Positions 19,134 through 27,141 of a stretch of 64,000 nucleotides of DNA are shown piece by piece (positions within the stretch are counted from its first letter, which is position 1; the number at the start of each line of letters is the position of its first letter). Position numbers and translations under genes: made by a program. A model generated the notes under the pieces. That model was not told the origin of the DNA and did not search any database. It saw only the letters and a list, made by a program, of their open reading frames with translations. The stretch comes from Tropicimonas sp. IMCC34043 (GTDB lineage: Bacteria; Pseudomonadota; Alphaproteobacteria; Rhodobacterales; Rhodobacteraceae), in NCBI RefSeq assembly GCF_003390845.1, contig NZ_QMEK01000001.1:186001-250000 (forward strand), in the 5' to 3' direction.

Positions 19134-20155
19134 TGGCGGCTCCTCGGGTCGAGGACGCGATAGAGCACGTCCGATAGCTTGTTGATCAGGATGAAGACCG
19201 AGCCGATGACCAGCGTCGCGCCCAGAACCGCGCTCATGTCGGCATTCAGCAGCGCCTGGGTCAGATAATTGCCGATCCCGGGCCAGCTGAACACCGTCTC
19301 GATCATCACCGAACCTTCGAGCAGCCCGGCATAGCTGAGCCCGATCACGGTGATCAGCGGCACCCGGATCGGTTTGAACGCATGCACCCAGATCACGCGC
19401 CATTCTGGCACGCCTTTCACCCTTGCGGTCGTGATATATTCCTGCCCGAGCTGGTCCAGCATGAAGCTGCGGGTCATGCGCGCAATATAGGCAAGGCTGA
19501 AAAAGCCGAGGATGGTGGCGGGCAATGCAAGGTGGTCGAGCGCGTTGAAGAACACCGTCCAGTTGCCGGCTATCGCGGAATCGACCAGCAAGAGCCCGGT
19601 ATGCACCGGCACCAGCCCGTCATAGTAAATGTCGACCCGTCCCGGCCCCGCGACCCAGCCAAGCCCGGCATAGAATATCGCCAGCCCGACGAGGCCCAGC
19701 CAGAATGCCGGGATCGAATAGCCCAGCAGCGCAAAGACCCGGATCGCCTGATCGATCCAGCTTCCCTGCCGCGCCGCGGCCCAGACCCCCATCGGCACGC
19801 CCAACACCACGCCAATGAGGATGCCCAGCGTCGCCAGCTCCAGTGTTGCCGGGAAAACCCGCGCCAGATCGTCGGCCACGGGCCGGTTGGTGGTGATCGA
19901 ATGACCAAGATCGCCGCGAAGCACCTCGCCGACATAGGACAGGAACTGCACCGCCAGCGGCCGGTCGAGCCCCATGGCCGCGCGGGCGGTGTCGTATTGC
20001 GCCTGGCTTGCACGGTCGCCCACGACCGCCAGCACCGGATCGATCGGCACGACGCGGCCGATGAAAAAGGTGATCGCGAGCAACCCCAGAAAGGTCAGCG
20101 CTGTCACCACGACAAAACCGCCAAGCGCGCCCGCGCCACGGCCCAGCCGTCGCAT
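19130..20155 (-). CDS. ABC transporter permease, DppB-like
   Basis: This 341-residue permease is the first gene of the leftward peptide-import operon. The N-terminal membrane helix is 'FVVVTALTFLGLLAITFFIG', followed by the DppB-type periplasmic segment ('MGLDRPLAVQFLSYV', 'GDLGHSITTNRPV'). The EAA loop is 'ITTARVKGVPEWRVIWVHAF', and the end is 'LYRVLDPRSR'. The start is uncertain: ATG at 20155 gives a sensible N-terminus but has a weak site. In-frame TTG codons at 20176 and 20188 lie nearer an AGGAG. The upstream region is shared with the divergent regulator. Confidence 0.9.
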   Translation of the reverse strand: MRRLGRGAGALGGFVVVTALTFLGLLAITFFIGRVVPIDPVLAVVGDRASQAQYDTARAAMGLDRPLAVQFLSYVGEVLRGDLGHSITTNRPVADDLARVFPATLELATLGILIGVVLGVPMGVWAAARQGSWIDQAIRVFALLGYSIPAFWLGLVGLAIFYAGLGWVAGPGRVDIYYDGLVPVHTGLLLVDSAIAGNWTVFFNALDHLALPATILGFFSLAYIARMTRSFMLDQLGQEYITTARVKGVPEWRVIWVHAFKPIRVPLITVIGLSYAGLLEGSVMIETVFSWPGIGNYLTQALLNADMSAVLGATLVIGSVFILINKLSDVLYRVLDPRSRQ

Positions 20156-20219
20156 CCTGATGCTGCCGCTGCCCAATGTCGCGCCCAACTCCTGATCCTG
20201 CTTGCCCCTGCTTAGGGAA

Positions 20220-20286
20220 TTTTGCCCGGCCTTGCAAAAAATTTTGCCACAGCAAAAGTTTTTTTGTAGCTCTGGTGTCAGCTACA
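20220..20286. promoter_or_regulatory. Divergent operator/promoter region with repeated TTTTGC/GCAAAA and a TGTAGCT palindrome
   Basis: Between the permease operon and the XRE-cupin gene lie two inverted repeats of the same half-site: TTTTGC-N8-GCAAAA (20220-20239) and TTTTGC-N4-GCAAAA (20242-20257). A third, different perfect palindrome follows, TGTAGCT-N8-AGCTACA (20265-20286), abutting the regulator's ribosome-binding site. The A+T-rich stretch probably also holds the promoters. The neighbouring regulator is the obvious candidate binder. Binding is inferred from symmetry and position only. Confidence 0.6.
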
Positions 20287-20303
20287 GGAGGTTCCCCGCG
20301 TTC

Positions 20304-20915
20304 ATGGCAAAGCCAAAGCCCGAACCACAGCTTGGCCCGTCGATCCGCAGGCGGCGCAAACAGCTTGGCCTGACACTGCAGGCGGCCTGCGACCGCTCGG
20401 GCGTATCGGTCGGCTATCTCAGCCAGGTCGAGCGCGACAATGCCACGCCGTCACTGGGCACGCTGGCGCAGATCGCCGACGCGCTCGGGGTCGGGCTCGA
20501 CTATTTCGTGGCCGCCCCGCGCCCCGCCGACAGCCTGACGCGGGCCGGCACCCGCCCGCAGTTTTCCCTCGCCGGGTCGACGATGAGCTATGAAAGCCTC
20601 GGCACCGATTTCCCCGGATCTGAACTGTCGAGCTTCATCCTGCATGTGCCGCCGGGCTTTGCCTCCGAACTCGTCAGCCACGAGGGGGAAGAGATCCTGT
20701 TCATCCTCGACGGCGAGATCGACCAGATGCTCGACAATCAGGTGATCCGCATGGGGCCGGGCGACAGCCTGCACTACAGCGGGCTCAGGCCCCATTCCTG
20801 GACGAACCCGACCGACCGTCCCGCACGGATCCTGTGGACCGGCACGCTTGCCGTGCTGCACCGGAAGGCCGGGATGGAACTGCCCGAAATGATCCCGAAC
20901 GACGCAATGGCCTGA
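20304..20915 (+). CDS. XRE-family transcriptional regulator with C-terminal cupin domain
   Basis: This 203-residue protein has an N-terminal helix-turn-helix ('LTLQAACDRSGVSVGYLSQV', about residues 20-40) and a C-terminal cupin sensor domain ('SHEGEEILFILDGEID', 'GPGDSLHYSGLRPHSW'). This PuuR/SutR-like architecture usually represses or activates adjacent catabolic or transport genes in response to a small ligand. The ATG at 20304 is set by the strong AGGAGG at 20287-20292 region; the frame extends upstream to 20202. It is divergent from the ABC operon and 36 bases ahead of the binding-protein gene, so it probably controls both arms. Confidence 0.88.
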   Translation: MAKPKPEPQLGPSIRRRRKQLGLTLQAACDRSGVSVGYLSQVERDNATPSLGTLAQIADALGVGLDYFVAAPRPADSLTRAGTRPQFSLAGSTMSYESLGTDFPGSELSSFILHVPPGFASELVSHEGEEILFILDGEIDQMLDNQVIRMGPGDSLHYSGLRPHSWTNPTDRPARILWTGTLAVLHRKAGMELPEMIPNDAMA

Positions 20916-20951
20916 CGACAGAATGCAGGCCGACCCAACAAGGAGACCCGA

Positions 20952-22541
20952 ATGACCCTGCTCAGATCTGCCCTACTTGCCAGCGCGCTGGTGCTGCCGC
21001 TGGCGGGCACCGCCGCATTTGCCAAGACCCCCGACAACGTGCTGGTCGTCGCCCAGAACATCGACGACATCGTCGCCATCGACCCGGCGCAGGCCTATGA
21101 ATTCACCTCTGGCGAACTGGTGACCAACCTCTATGACCGGCTGGTTCAGTACGATGCCGAGGACACGACCGTGCTGTCCCCCGGTATCGCCACGGAATGG
21201 GTCGCCGACGCGGACGCAAAGACCATCACCTTCACCCTGCGCGACGGCGCGAAGTTCACCTCGGGCAATCCGGTGACGGCCGCCGACGTGGTGTTTTCGC
21301 TGTCCCGCGTCATCAAGTTGAACCTCACCCCGGCCTTCATCCTCGCCCAGCTTGGCTGGACGCCCGAGAACATCGGCCAGATGGTGACGGCCGACGGCAA
21401 CACGGTGACGATCCGTTATCAGGGCGACGTCTCGCCCGCCTTCGTGCTGAACGTGCTGGCGGCGCGTCCGGCCTCGATCGTCGACGCGGCGGTGGTGATG
21501 GCGCACGAGGAAAACGGCGACATGGGCAATGCCTGGCTCAATGCCAACGCCGCCGGGTCGGGGCCGTTCAAGCTCGACGCCTACACGCCCTCGCAAATGG
21601 TGCGGTTGAGCGCCAACCCCGATTACTTCAAGGGCGCGCCCAAGATGGAGAGCGTCATCATCCGCCATGTCGCCGAGGCCGCGACCCAGCAATTGCTGCT
21701 GGAACAGGGCGACATCGACCTGGCGCGCAACCTGACGCCCGACCAGATCGCCTCGCTCGGGTCTGAGTCGATCAAGGTCGAGACCTTCCCGCAAGCCGCC
21801 GTCCACTTCCTGTCCTTCAACCAGAAGATCGACAGCCTGACCGACCCGGCGGTTTGGGAGGCCGCGCGCTATCTGGTGAATTATGGCGGCATGGCCGACA
21901 GCTTCCTGAATGGCCAGATGGAGGTGCACCAGGCGTTCTGGCCCAAGGGCTTCCCCGGATCCTATGACGAGACGCCCTTCACCTATGACCCCGAGAAGGC
22001 AAAGCAGATCCTGTCGGATGCGGGCATCGAGACGCCGATCACCGTCACGCTCGACGTGATCAATGCCGCGCCTTTCACCGACATGGCCCAGTCGCTGCAG
22101 GCAAGCTTTGCCGACGCCGGCATCAATTTCGAGATCCTGCCCGGCACCGGCGCGCAGGTGATCACGAAATACCGCGAACGGACCCATCAGGCGATGCTGC
22201 TCTACTGGGGCCCGGATTTCATGGACCCGCATTCGAACGCCAAGGCCTTCGCCTATAACGCCGACAATTCGGACGACAATTATCAGGCAACGACCACCTG
22301 GCGGAACGCCTGGGCGGTGCCCGACGAGATGAACAAGGAAACGATGGCGGCGCTGTCCGAGACCGACCCCGAAAAGCGGCTGGAGATGTATCGGGACCTG
22401 CAGAAGAAGGTTCAGGAAAGCTCGCCCATCGTCATCATGTTCCAGGCGGCCTATCAGGTCGCGATGGACAAAAGCGTGACCGGCTATGTCAACGGCGCGA
22501 CCTCGGATTACGTGTTCTACCGGCTGGTCGAAAAGAACTGA
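20952..22541 (+). CDS. ABC transporter periplasmic substrate-binding protein, family 5 (DppA-like)
   Basis: This 529-residue SBP_bac_5 protein captures peptides or similar solutes for the permeases on the other arm. A Sec signal peptide is evident ('MTLLRSALLASALVLPLAGT', cleavage near 'AFAK', residue 24). Next come 'IDPAQAYEFTSGELVTNLYD' and 'LRDGAKFTSGNPVTAADVVF', the hallmark family-5 segments. No lipobox is present, so it is probably free in the periplasm. AAGGAGA precedes the ATG. A strong hairpin just after the stop probably stabilises or ends most transcripts, as expected for an abundant binding protein. Confidence 0.93.
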   Translation: MTLLRSALLASALVLPLAGTAAFAKTPDNVLVVAQNIDDIVAIDPAQAYEFTSGELVTNLYDRLVQYDAEDTTVLSPGIATEWVADADAKTITFTLRDGAKFTSGNPVTAADVVFSLSRVIKLNLTPAFILAQLGWTPENIGQMVTADGNTVTIRYQGDVSPAFVLNVLAARPASIVDAAVVMAHEENGDMGNAWLNANAAGSGPFKLDAYTPSQMVRLSANPDYFKGAPKMESVIIRHVAEAATQQLLLEQGDIDLARNLTPDQIASLGSESIKVETFPQAAVHFLSFNQKIDSLTDPAVWEAARYLVNYGGMADSFLNGQMEVHQAFWPKGFPGSYDETPFTYDPEKAKQILSDAGIETPITVTLDVINAAPFTDMAQSLQASFADAGINFEILPGTGAQVITKYRERTHQAMLLYWGPDFMDPHSNAKAFAYNADNSDDNYQATTTWRNAWAVPDEMNKETMAALSETDPEKRLEMYRDLQKKVQESSPIVIMFQAAYQVAMDKSVTGYVNGATSDYVFYRLVEKN

Positions 22542-22561
22542 TCCGTTTGTCTGAATGATCT

Positions 22562-22592
22562 CGGGCTGCCGGTGCGATCCGGCAGCCCGTTT
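22562..22592 (+). terminator. Intercistronic hairpin/attenuator after the substrate-binding protein gene
   Basis: CGGGCTGCCGG (22562-22572) pairs perfectly with CCGGCAGCCCG (22579-22589) around a 6-base loop, followed by only TTT. It lies between the binding protein and the peptidase gene, so it more likely lowers downstream expression or protects mRNA than fully terminates. Confidence 0.65.
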
Positions 22593-22610
22593 CCGCCCCA
22601 GGAGAATGAA

Positions 22611-23720
22611 ATGAGCGCCCCCGAAGTATTCCGCGACCGGCTGGCCCGATTGCGCGCCCGCATGGCCGAAACCGGCACCGATCTGGTCGTCCTCGGCCCG
22701 TCCCGCCACATGGTATGGCTGTCGGGTGTCAATCCGCATGGCGACGAACGTCCGGTGATGCTGCTGGTTTCGGCCACCCACGCGGGTTTCCTGATGCCGG
22801 CGCTGAACGTCGAGGCGGCGCGCAAGGCGACCGACCTGCCGTTCCGCACCTGGCGCGACGACGAGGGGCCCGAGGCGGCACTGGCCGCGCTGCTCTCCGA
22901 CTGCGATGCGACCGGGCCGGGGCTGTCGGTGGTGCTGGACGAGACGATGCGCGCCGATTTCGCGCTGCGGCTGCTTGACGCCATGGAGGCGCCGCAGCGG
23001 CGGTTCACCGACGATACGGTCGGCATTCTGCGCGCCATGAAGGATGCGGGCGAATACGCCGCGCTGAAAGCATCGCACCTTTTGAACGACGAGGCGGTGC
23101 GCGCGGCCTTTGCTGCGCTCGAACCCGGCATCAGCGAGCGCGAGGTCCAGGGTCTGATCGCGGGGTACTACAAGTCCCACGGCGCGACGCTCGAATTCTG
23201 CTCGGTCTGCTTTGGCGCCAACGCGGCGTTTCCGCACCATTATTCCGGCGACACCCGGCTTGCCCCGGAGATGGCGGTGCTGATCGACACCGGCTGCCGG
23301 CTGGACGGCTATCCCTCGGACATGACACGCTGCGGCTGGTTCGGCGACACGCCCGATGCCGAATACCAGACCGTGTTCGCGACCGTCGAGGCCGCCGTTC
23401 AGGCCGCCCTTGCGGCGGCAAGGCCCGGCGTTGCGGCATCCGAGGTCGACCGCGCCGCGCGCGAGACCATTGCCGCGGCAGGTTACGGTGCGCAGTTCCT
23501 GCACCGCACCGGCCACGGGCTTGGGCTCGATATCCACGAGCCGCCCTATATCACCGCCACATCGGACCGGATCCTGGCCGAAGGCAACGTGTTCTCGATC
23601 GAACCCGGGATCTATCTGAAGGGTCGGTTCGGCGTGCGTCTGGAAGAAATCGTCATCCTGCGCGCCGAGGGCGCCGAGGTGTTCTCGGAGATGCCGCGCG
23701 ACATGGTGCGGCTGCCCTGA
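22611..23720 (+). CDS. Xaa-Pro peptidase, M24 family
   Basis: This 369-residue cytoplasmic metallopeptidase hydrolyses Xaa-Pro or related peptide bonds. An N-terminal creatinase-like domain (about 1-130) precedes the pita-bread catalytic domain. The metal ligands are visible: the Asp of 'VLIDTGCRLDGYPSDMTR' (two Asp), the His of 'HRTGHGLGLDIHE' and the Glu residues of 'SIEPGIYL' and 'VRLEEIVI'. The ATG at 22611 follows CAGGAGAA. It lies after the binding protein, matching a role in degrading imported peptides. The exact substrate is not shown. Confidence 0.92.
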   Translation: MSAPEVFRDRLARLRARMAETGTDLVVLGPSRHMVWLSGVNPHGDERPVMLLVSATHAGFLMPALNVEAARKATDLPFRTWRDDEGPEAALAALLSDCDATGPGLSVVLDETMRADFALRLLDAMEAPQRRFTDDTVGILRAMKDAGEYAALKASHLLNDEAVRAAFAALEPGISEREVQGLIAGYYKSHGATLEFCSVCFGANAAFPHHYSGDTRLAPEMAVLIDTGCRLDGYPSDMTRCGWFGDTPDAEYQTVFATVEAAVQAALAAARPGVAASEVDRAARETIAAAGYGAQFLHRTGHGLGLDIHEPPYITATSDRILAEGNVFSIEPGIYLKGRFGVRLEEIVILRAEGAEVFSEMPRDMVRLP

Positions 23721-23737
23721 GCGGAGCCGGGACCGGC

Positions 23738-24721
23738 CTAGATCCGGGCCCGTCGCAGCGTTTGCGACGGCATTTCGTCGAAACGGGCGCGATAGGCGAC
23801 GGAAAAACGACCGAGATGGCTGAACCCGCTTTGCAGGGCGATGTCCGTGACCGACATGGAGGGATCGGCCGCGACCAGCTGGCGACGTGCCGCCTCCAGC
23901 CGGATCTCGGTCAGCATCTGGTGCGGGGTCTGGGTCCAGATCTCGCGGAATGACGTCTCGAGCGTGCGGACGCCGACCCCGCAGGCCTCGGCCACATCCG
24001 CCATCGTCACGATTTCGGCGAAGTGTTCCCGCATGAACGCGATGGCCTTGCGGACATGCCGGTTGCCGGCCCGCCCGTCGCCCGCCGACGGCAGGTCGAT
24101 GGCGCCGACCGAGCACAGCAATTCGATCATCTTCTCGCTCAGCAGCCGGTTCCAGGACCGGTGGGCCGCGGCCTGCATCAGCCTTGGGGCGCCGCTCGAC
24201 ACGTGGTCATGAAGATCGCAGGCAAGCGCGATCAGCGCGCCCGCCTCGGCCGACGTGGTCCCCGAGACCGTCAGGGCAAGACCGTCGAGCCCGCGCTGCC
24301 GTCGCGGATGCAGCCCGAAGCGCGCCGCCGTCTCGGCAAGTTCGCTGCGCGGGATCACCAGCGGGATGCCGACGAAATGCGGCGCGCCGGCGGTTTCGAC
24401 CCGTGTCTGCCGCCGGTTGGGGGAAAAGAACAGCGCCTGTCCCGGCCGTGCGCTGCAGACATTGCCGCCGGTCGTGACCGAATTGACGCGCCCGGCACGT
24501 GGCACGACCAGCGTCGCGCCGTTCGGTTCGGTGACGGTCGCATCGTGCCCCGTCGAGATTACCTCCCCCACCCCGATATTGCCCACGAAATAGCGTCTGA
24601 TCTCGATCCTCACGCGCTCGACCTCGTGCGGGTCAAGATCGCTTGGCATGGAAAACAGAGTACTCCGCCGATCCGGCAGAAGATCGTTCTCGACGGCCAG
24701 GATCTGTCTGAAATGAGTCAT
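23738..24721 (-). CDS. AraC family transcriptional regulator
   Basis: This 327-residue regulator has an N-terminal AraC-binding-like ligand domain (about 30-200) and a C-terminal double helix-turn-helix ('VTMADVAEACGVGVRTLETS', then 'SVTDIALQSGFSHLGRFSVA', about 235-320). It converges on the M24 peptidase gene, so it need not control the peptide locus. The start is uncertain: ATG at 24721 has a GAGGG rather close to it, and ATG at 24649 is an alternative. Ligand and targets unknown. Confidence 0.88.
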   Translation of the reverse strand: MTHFRQILAVENDLLPDRRSTLFSMPSDLDPHEVERVRIEIRRYFVGNIGVGEVISTGHDATVTEPNGATLVVPRAGRVNSVTTGGNVCSARPGQALFFSPNRRQTRVETAGAPHFVGIPLVIPRSELAETAARFGLHPRRQRGLDGLALTVSGTTSAEAGALIALACDLHDHVSSGAPRLMQAAAHRSWNRLLSEKMIELLCSVGAIDLPSAGDGRAGNRHVRKAIAFMREHFAEIVTMADVAEACGVGVRTLETSFREIWTQTPHQMLTEIRLEAARRQLVAADPSMSVTDIALQSGFSHLGRFSVAYRARFDEMPSQTLRRARI

Positions 24722-24896
24722 TGCCCTCAACTGACGTCATTGCAGAAGATACTATCCGTGGAAAAGGCGCACGTCGATCCATTGGATCGGGAGACCGCAT
24801 TTTTGACTTCGGCAGGACGGGGCGAGGCGAGACACTCGGGATTCCGGCCCTTGCCCGCGACAGCGATCACCCGCGGCGCCCGGATACGGACGCCGT

Positions 24897-25517
24897 TCAG
24901 CCTGCGAAGAACCCCTTCAGGCCGGTCAGGGCGAACTGCAGCCCCATGGCGATGATGATGAGGCCCATATAGCGGCTTTTCATGTCGCTGGCGAGGCTGG
25001 GCTTGCCCGATCCCGGCCGGTAGGCTGCCAGCACCAGCACGCCCCAGGTCACCGCCGTCACGATCAGAATCGCGACAACGGCCGTCACGGGCACCGGGCC
25101 GCGCCGGTGGGCGGCGACAATCGTCATCACCCCTGTGATTGTGCCGGGGCTGGCCGCGAACATCACCAGGCGGGCGATATTGGGGGACCCGGGCGCCTGC
25201 GCCGCTGTCCCGTCAGCATCGGCCAGCGGGGTCGAGGGCGAGGCCGACCCCTGCATCATCGAGACACCGATGAACGCCAGCACCGCGCCGCCCGCGACCG
25301 AAAAGGCGTCGAGCGAGATCCCGAAAACCTTCAGCAGCGGGGCGCCGACGAAGGCCGCCATCAGCAGCACGGCCGCGACCGTCGGCATCGCCGAAGACGC
25401 GGTGCGGATCGCGACAGCTCGGCTTTGCCCCGCGACAATGCCCGTGAACATCATCGCGCAGACCATGGGATTGACGAGCGAGAACAGCGTGGCAATGGCC
25501 TGAAGGTGTTGCGACAA
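24897..25517 (-). CDS. MarC family integral membrane protein
   Basis: This 206-residue protein has about six hydrophobic segments and the family's N-terminal 'LFSLVNPMVCAMMF' (usually LFxxxNPxG), then 'FGISLDAFSVAGGAVLAFIG' and a C-terminal 'MGLIIIAMGLQFALTGLKGF'. MarC/UPF0056 proteins have no confirmed transport activity. The frame begins with TTG at 25517, which places the NP motif at the usual distance from the N-terminus; a GGAG lies rather far upstream, so the start is not certain. Confidence 0.85.
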   Translation of the reverse strand: MSQHLQAIATLFSLVNPMVCAMMFTGIVAGQSRAVAIRTASSAMPTVAAVLLMAAFVGAPLLKVFGISLDAFSVAGGAVLAFIGVSMMQGSASPSTPLADADGTAAQAPGSPNIARLVMFAASPGTITGVMTIVAAHRRGPVPVTAVVAILIVTAVTWGVLVLAAYRPGSGKPSLASDMKSRYMGLIIIAMGLQFALTGLKGFFAG

Positions 25518-25740
25518 GGGCAGGACGGGACTCCGGAATTATCGGCAGGCGGTCAGACTGCGGTACAATGTGGAGGGCGGCGCATGGCGTCAACCCCGCG
25601 GGGGAGGGACCAGATCGGGGATCGGCCGGACCGTAACCCGGTGCGGGGGGCCGCACTTTCGGATTGCCGGGCCGCACAATCGGCTGCGATGCGTCCGACC
25701 CGGCAAGGACCCGGAGCGAAGGGTCCGTCCCGCTTGCAGG

Positions 25741-26850
25741 TCAGCTCGTGGCGGCCTGTTCGGGCATCGGGTTCCAATCGAAATACGCGCGCACGATCCC
25801 GTGGTCGCTGGCGCCGTGATCCTCGAAATCCTCGCGGTTCAGGTGGTCGTTGTAGACCTCCATCTCGCGGAACGACCAATGGCGTTTGCGCGAGTGGTCA
25901 TAGAACTCTTCGCTGACCAGAATGTGGTCGAGGCTCTCCATCTTGTTCTGGTAGATGTGGGTGTAATAGACGTGCCGCATGGCGCGCAGCTGTTGCAGCC
26001 GTTCGACCGAATAGAGCCCCTTGTCGGAACTGAGCCCTGCGGTCGACTTTTCGACAAACCGGTATCCCGGCTGGTCCGCGATCAGTTCGGTCGAGACCGA
26101 AAGCGTGCCGTCGTTGAGATCGCCCAGAACCACGGTCGGCGAGATCGCGACCTGATCCTCGGCCCTCATCACTCCGTCGAGGATTGCGCGCAGCGCACCG
26201 GCCTCCATGATCCGGCGGATATGGGCGAGAGCGGACTTTGCAATCTGCGGATAGCTGTCGAGAACGACGGGACGCGGCCGGGCAAAGGACACCCGCGCCG
26301 GACCCTTGGATTTCAGGTGCGCAACAAAGATCCGCACCGCGGGGGGCTGGGGCGATCTGCCCTCGGGCTGGATCATCGCGTGCAGGATCGGCCGCGAGAA
26401 GGCGTTCAGCGTGATCGTCACCTCTTCCTCGGCGCCGTCGGTCTCGCGAATGTTCTCAAAGACGAAATCCTCGGGAAAGTTCGGGATCCACGCCGCGCCG
26501 GGTAAAAGCTGGCTGTTACCGTGCCGGTCCTTGCGCACCGCAAGCGCCACCTGTGGCCGGCCCATGCCCGGCGCGTCGTGCGCAACGATGTCGTAGTCGT
26601 CGGTCAATCCCGCGGCGGCAAAGACCTCGCTCAGCGCCTGGGCGGACCAAAGCTCCTGAAAGCCGATGACCTCGGCGTCGAGAAGGCGCACACGCGACGC
26701 GATCCAGTCGATCTTTTCGGCATAGGCCGCGCGTCCGTCTGGATCGTCGGCAAAGCGCGGCGTTGTCGAATAGGTAAGCCCGCCGGGGATTTGCAGGTTG
26801 AGAAGATTCATGGTCGCGAAGGTCAGATCGCGCATGTTGCTGCGGGCCAT
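25741..26850 (-). CDS. Endonuclease/exonuclease/phosphatase (EEP) family protein, copy 1
   Basis: This 369-residue metal-dependent phosphohydrolase has family motifs in order: 'FATMNLLNLQ' (residues 10-20), the metal-binding Glu in 'VIGFQELWSA', 'VVLGDLNDG' near 225, 'ESLDHILVSEEF' and the terminal 'GASDHGIVRA'. Substrates in the family range from DNA to inositol and sphingolipid phosphates, so none is assigned. No signal peptide is seen. The ATG at 26850 is preceded by GGGGA at about 10 bases; the frame could start at 26892. A second, distinct EEP gene is at 54.1 kb. Confidence 0.82.
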   Translation of the reverse strand: MARSNMRDLTFATMNLLNLQIPGGLTYSTTPRFADDPDGRAAYAEKIDWIASRVRLLDAEVIGFQELWSAQALSEVFAAAGLTDDYDIVAHDAPGMGRPQVALAVRKDRHGNSQLLPGAAWIPNFPEDFVFENIRETDGAEEEVTITLNAFSRPILHAMIQPEGRSPQPPAVRIFVAHLKSKGPARVSFARPRPVVLDSYPQIAKSALAHIRRIMEAGALRAILDGVMRAEDQVAISPTVVLGDLNDGTLSVSTELIADQPGYRFVEKSTAGLSSDKGLYSVERLQQLRAMRHVYYTHIYQNKMESLDHILVSEEFYDHSRKRHWSFREMEVYNDHLNREDFEDHGASDHGIVRAYFDWNPMPEQAATS

Positions 26851-27141
26851 GGCCAGTCCCCGATCCCTTTTGATGTGGTAAAATCCTAGCACAGATCCCC
26901 GTCGGGCGCGACGTTGAGGCGTCAGGGTTCAGGCTGCCATGCACAAATAGCATGGCTGCATCCCGTCTGGCGGCCTTCTGCGCCGCAGCGCTTTCTGATA
27001 CCGCAAACGGAAATCGCCGGCTGACGTGCGCCCATCGGGCGCCTGGCCATGCAAGTGGCTCTGCCTTCGACCCCGCCGCGACCGGCGGATCGGCAAGCCA
27101 TACTCACATCGCAGCGAACGAGGCCCCGCGTGACCCGAGCC

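Noticed and set aside
20973-24116. 1047-codon minus-strand frame opposite the binding protein and peptidase
   Set aside because: It is antisense to two well-supported plus-strand genes and shows no domain; long antisense frames are expected in high-GC DNA.
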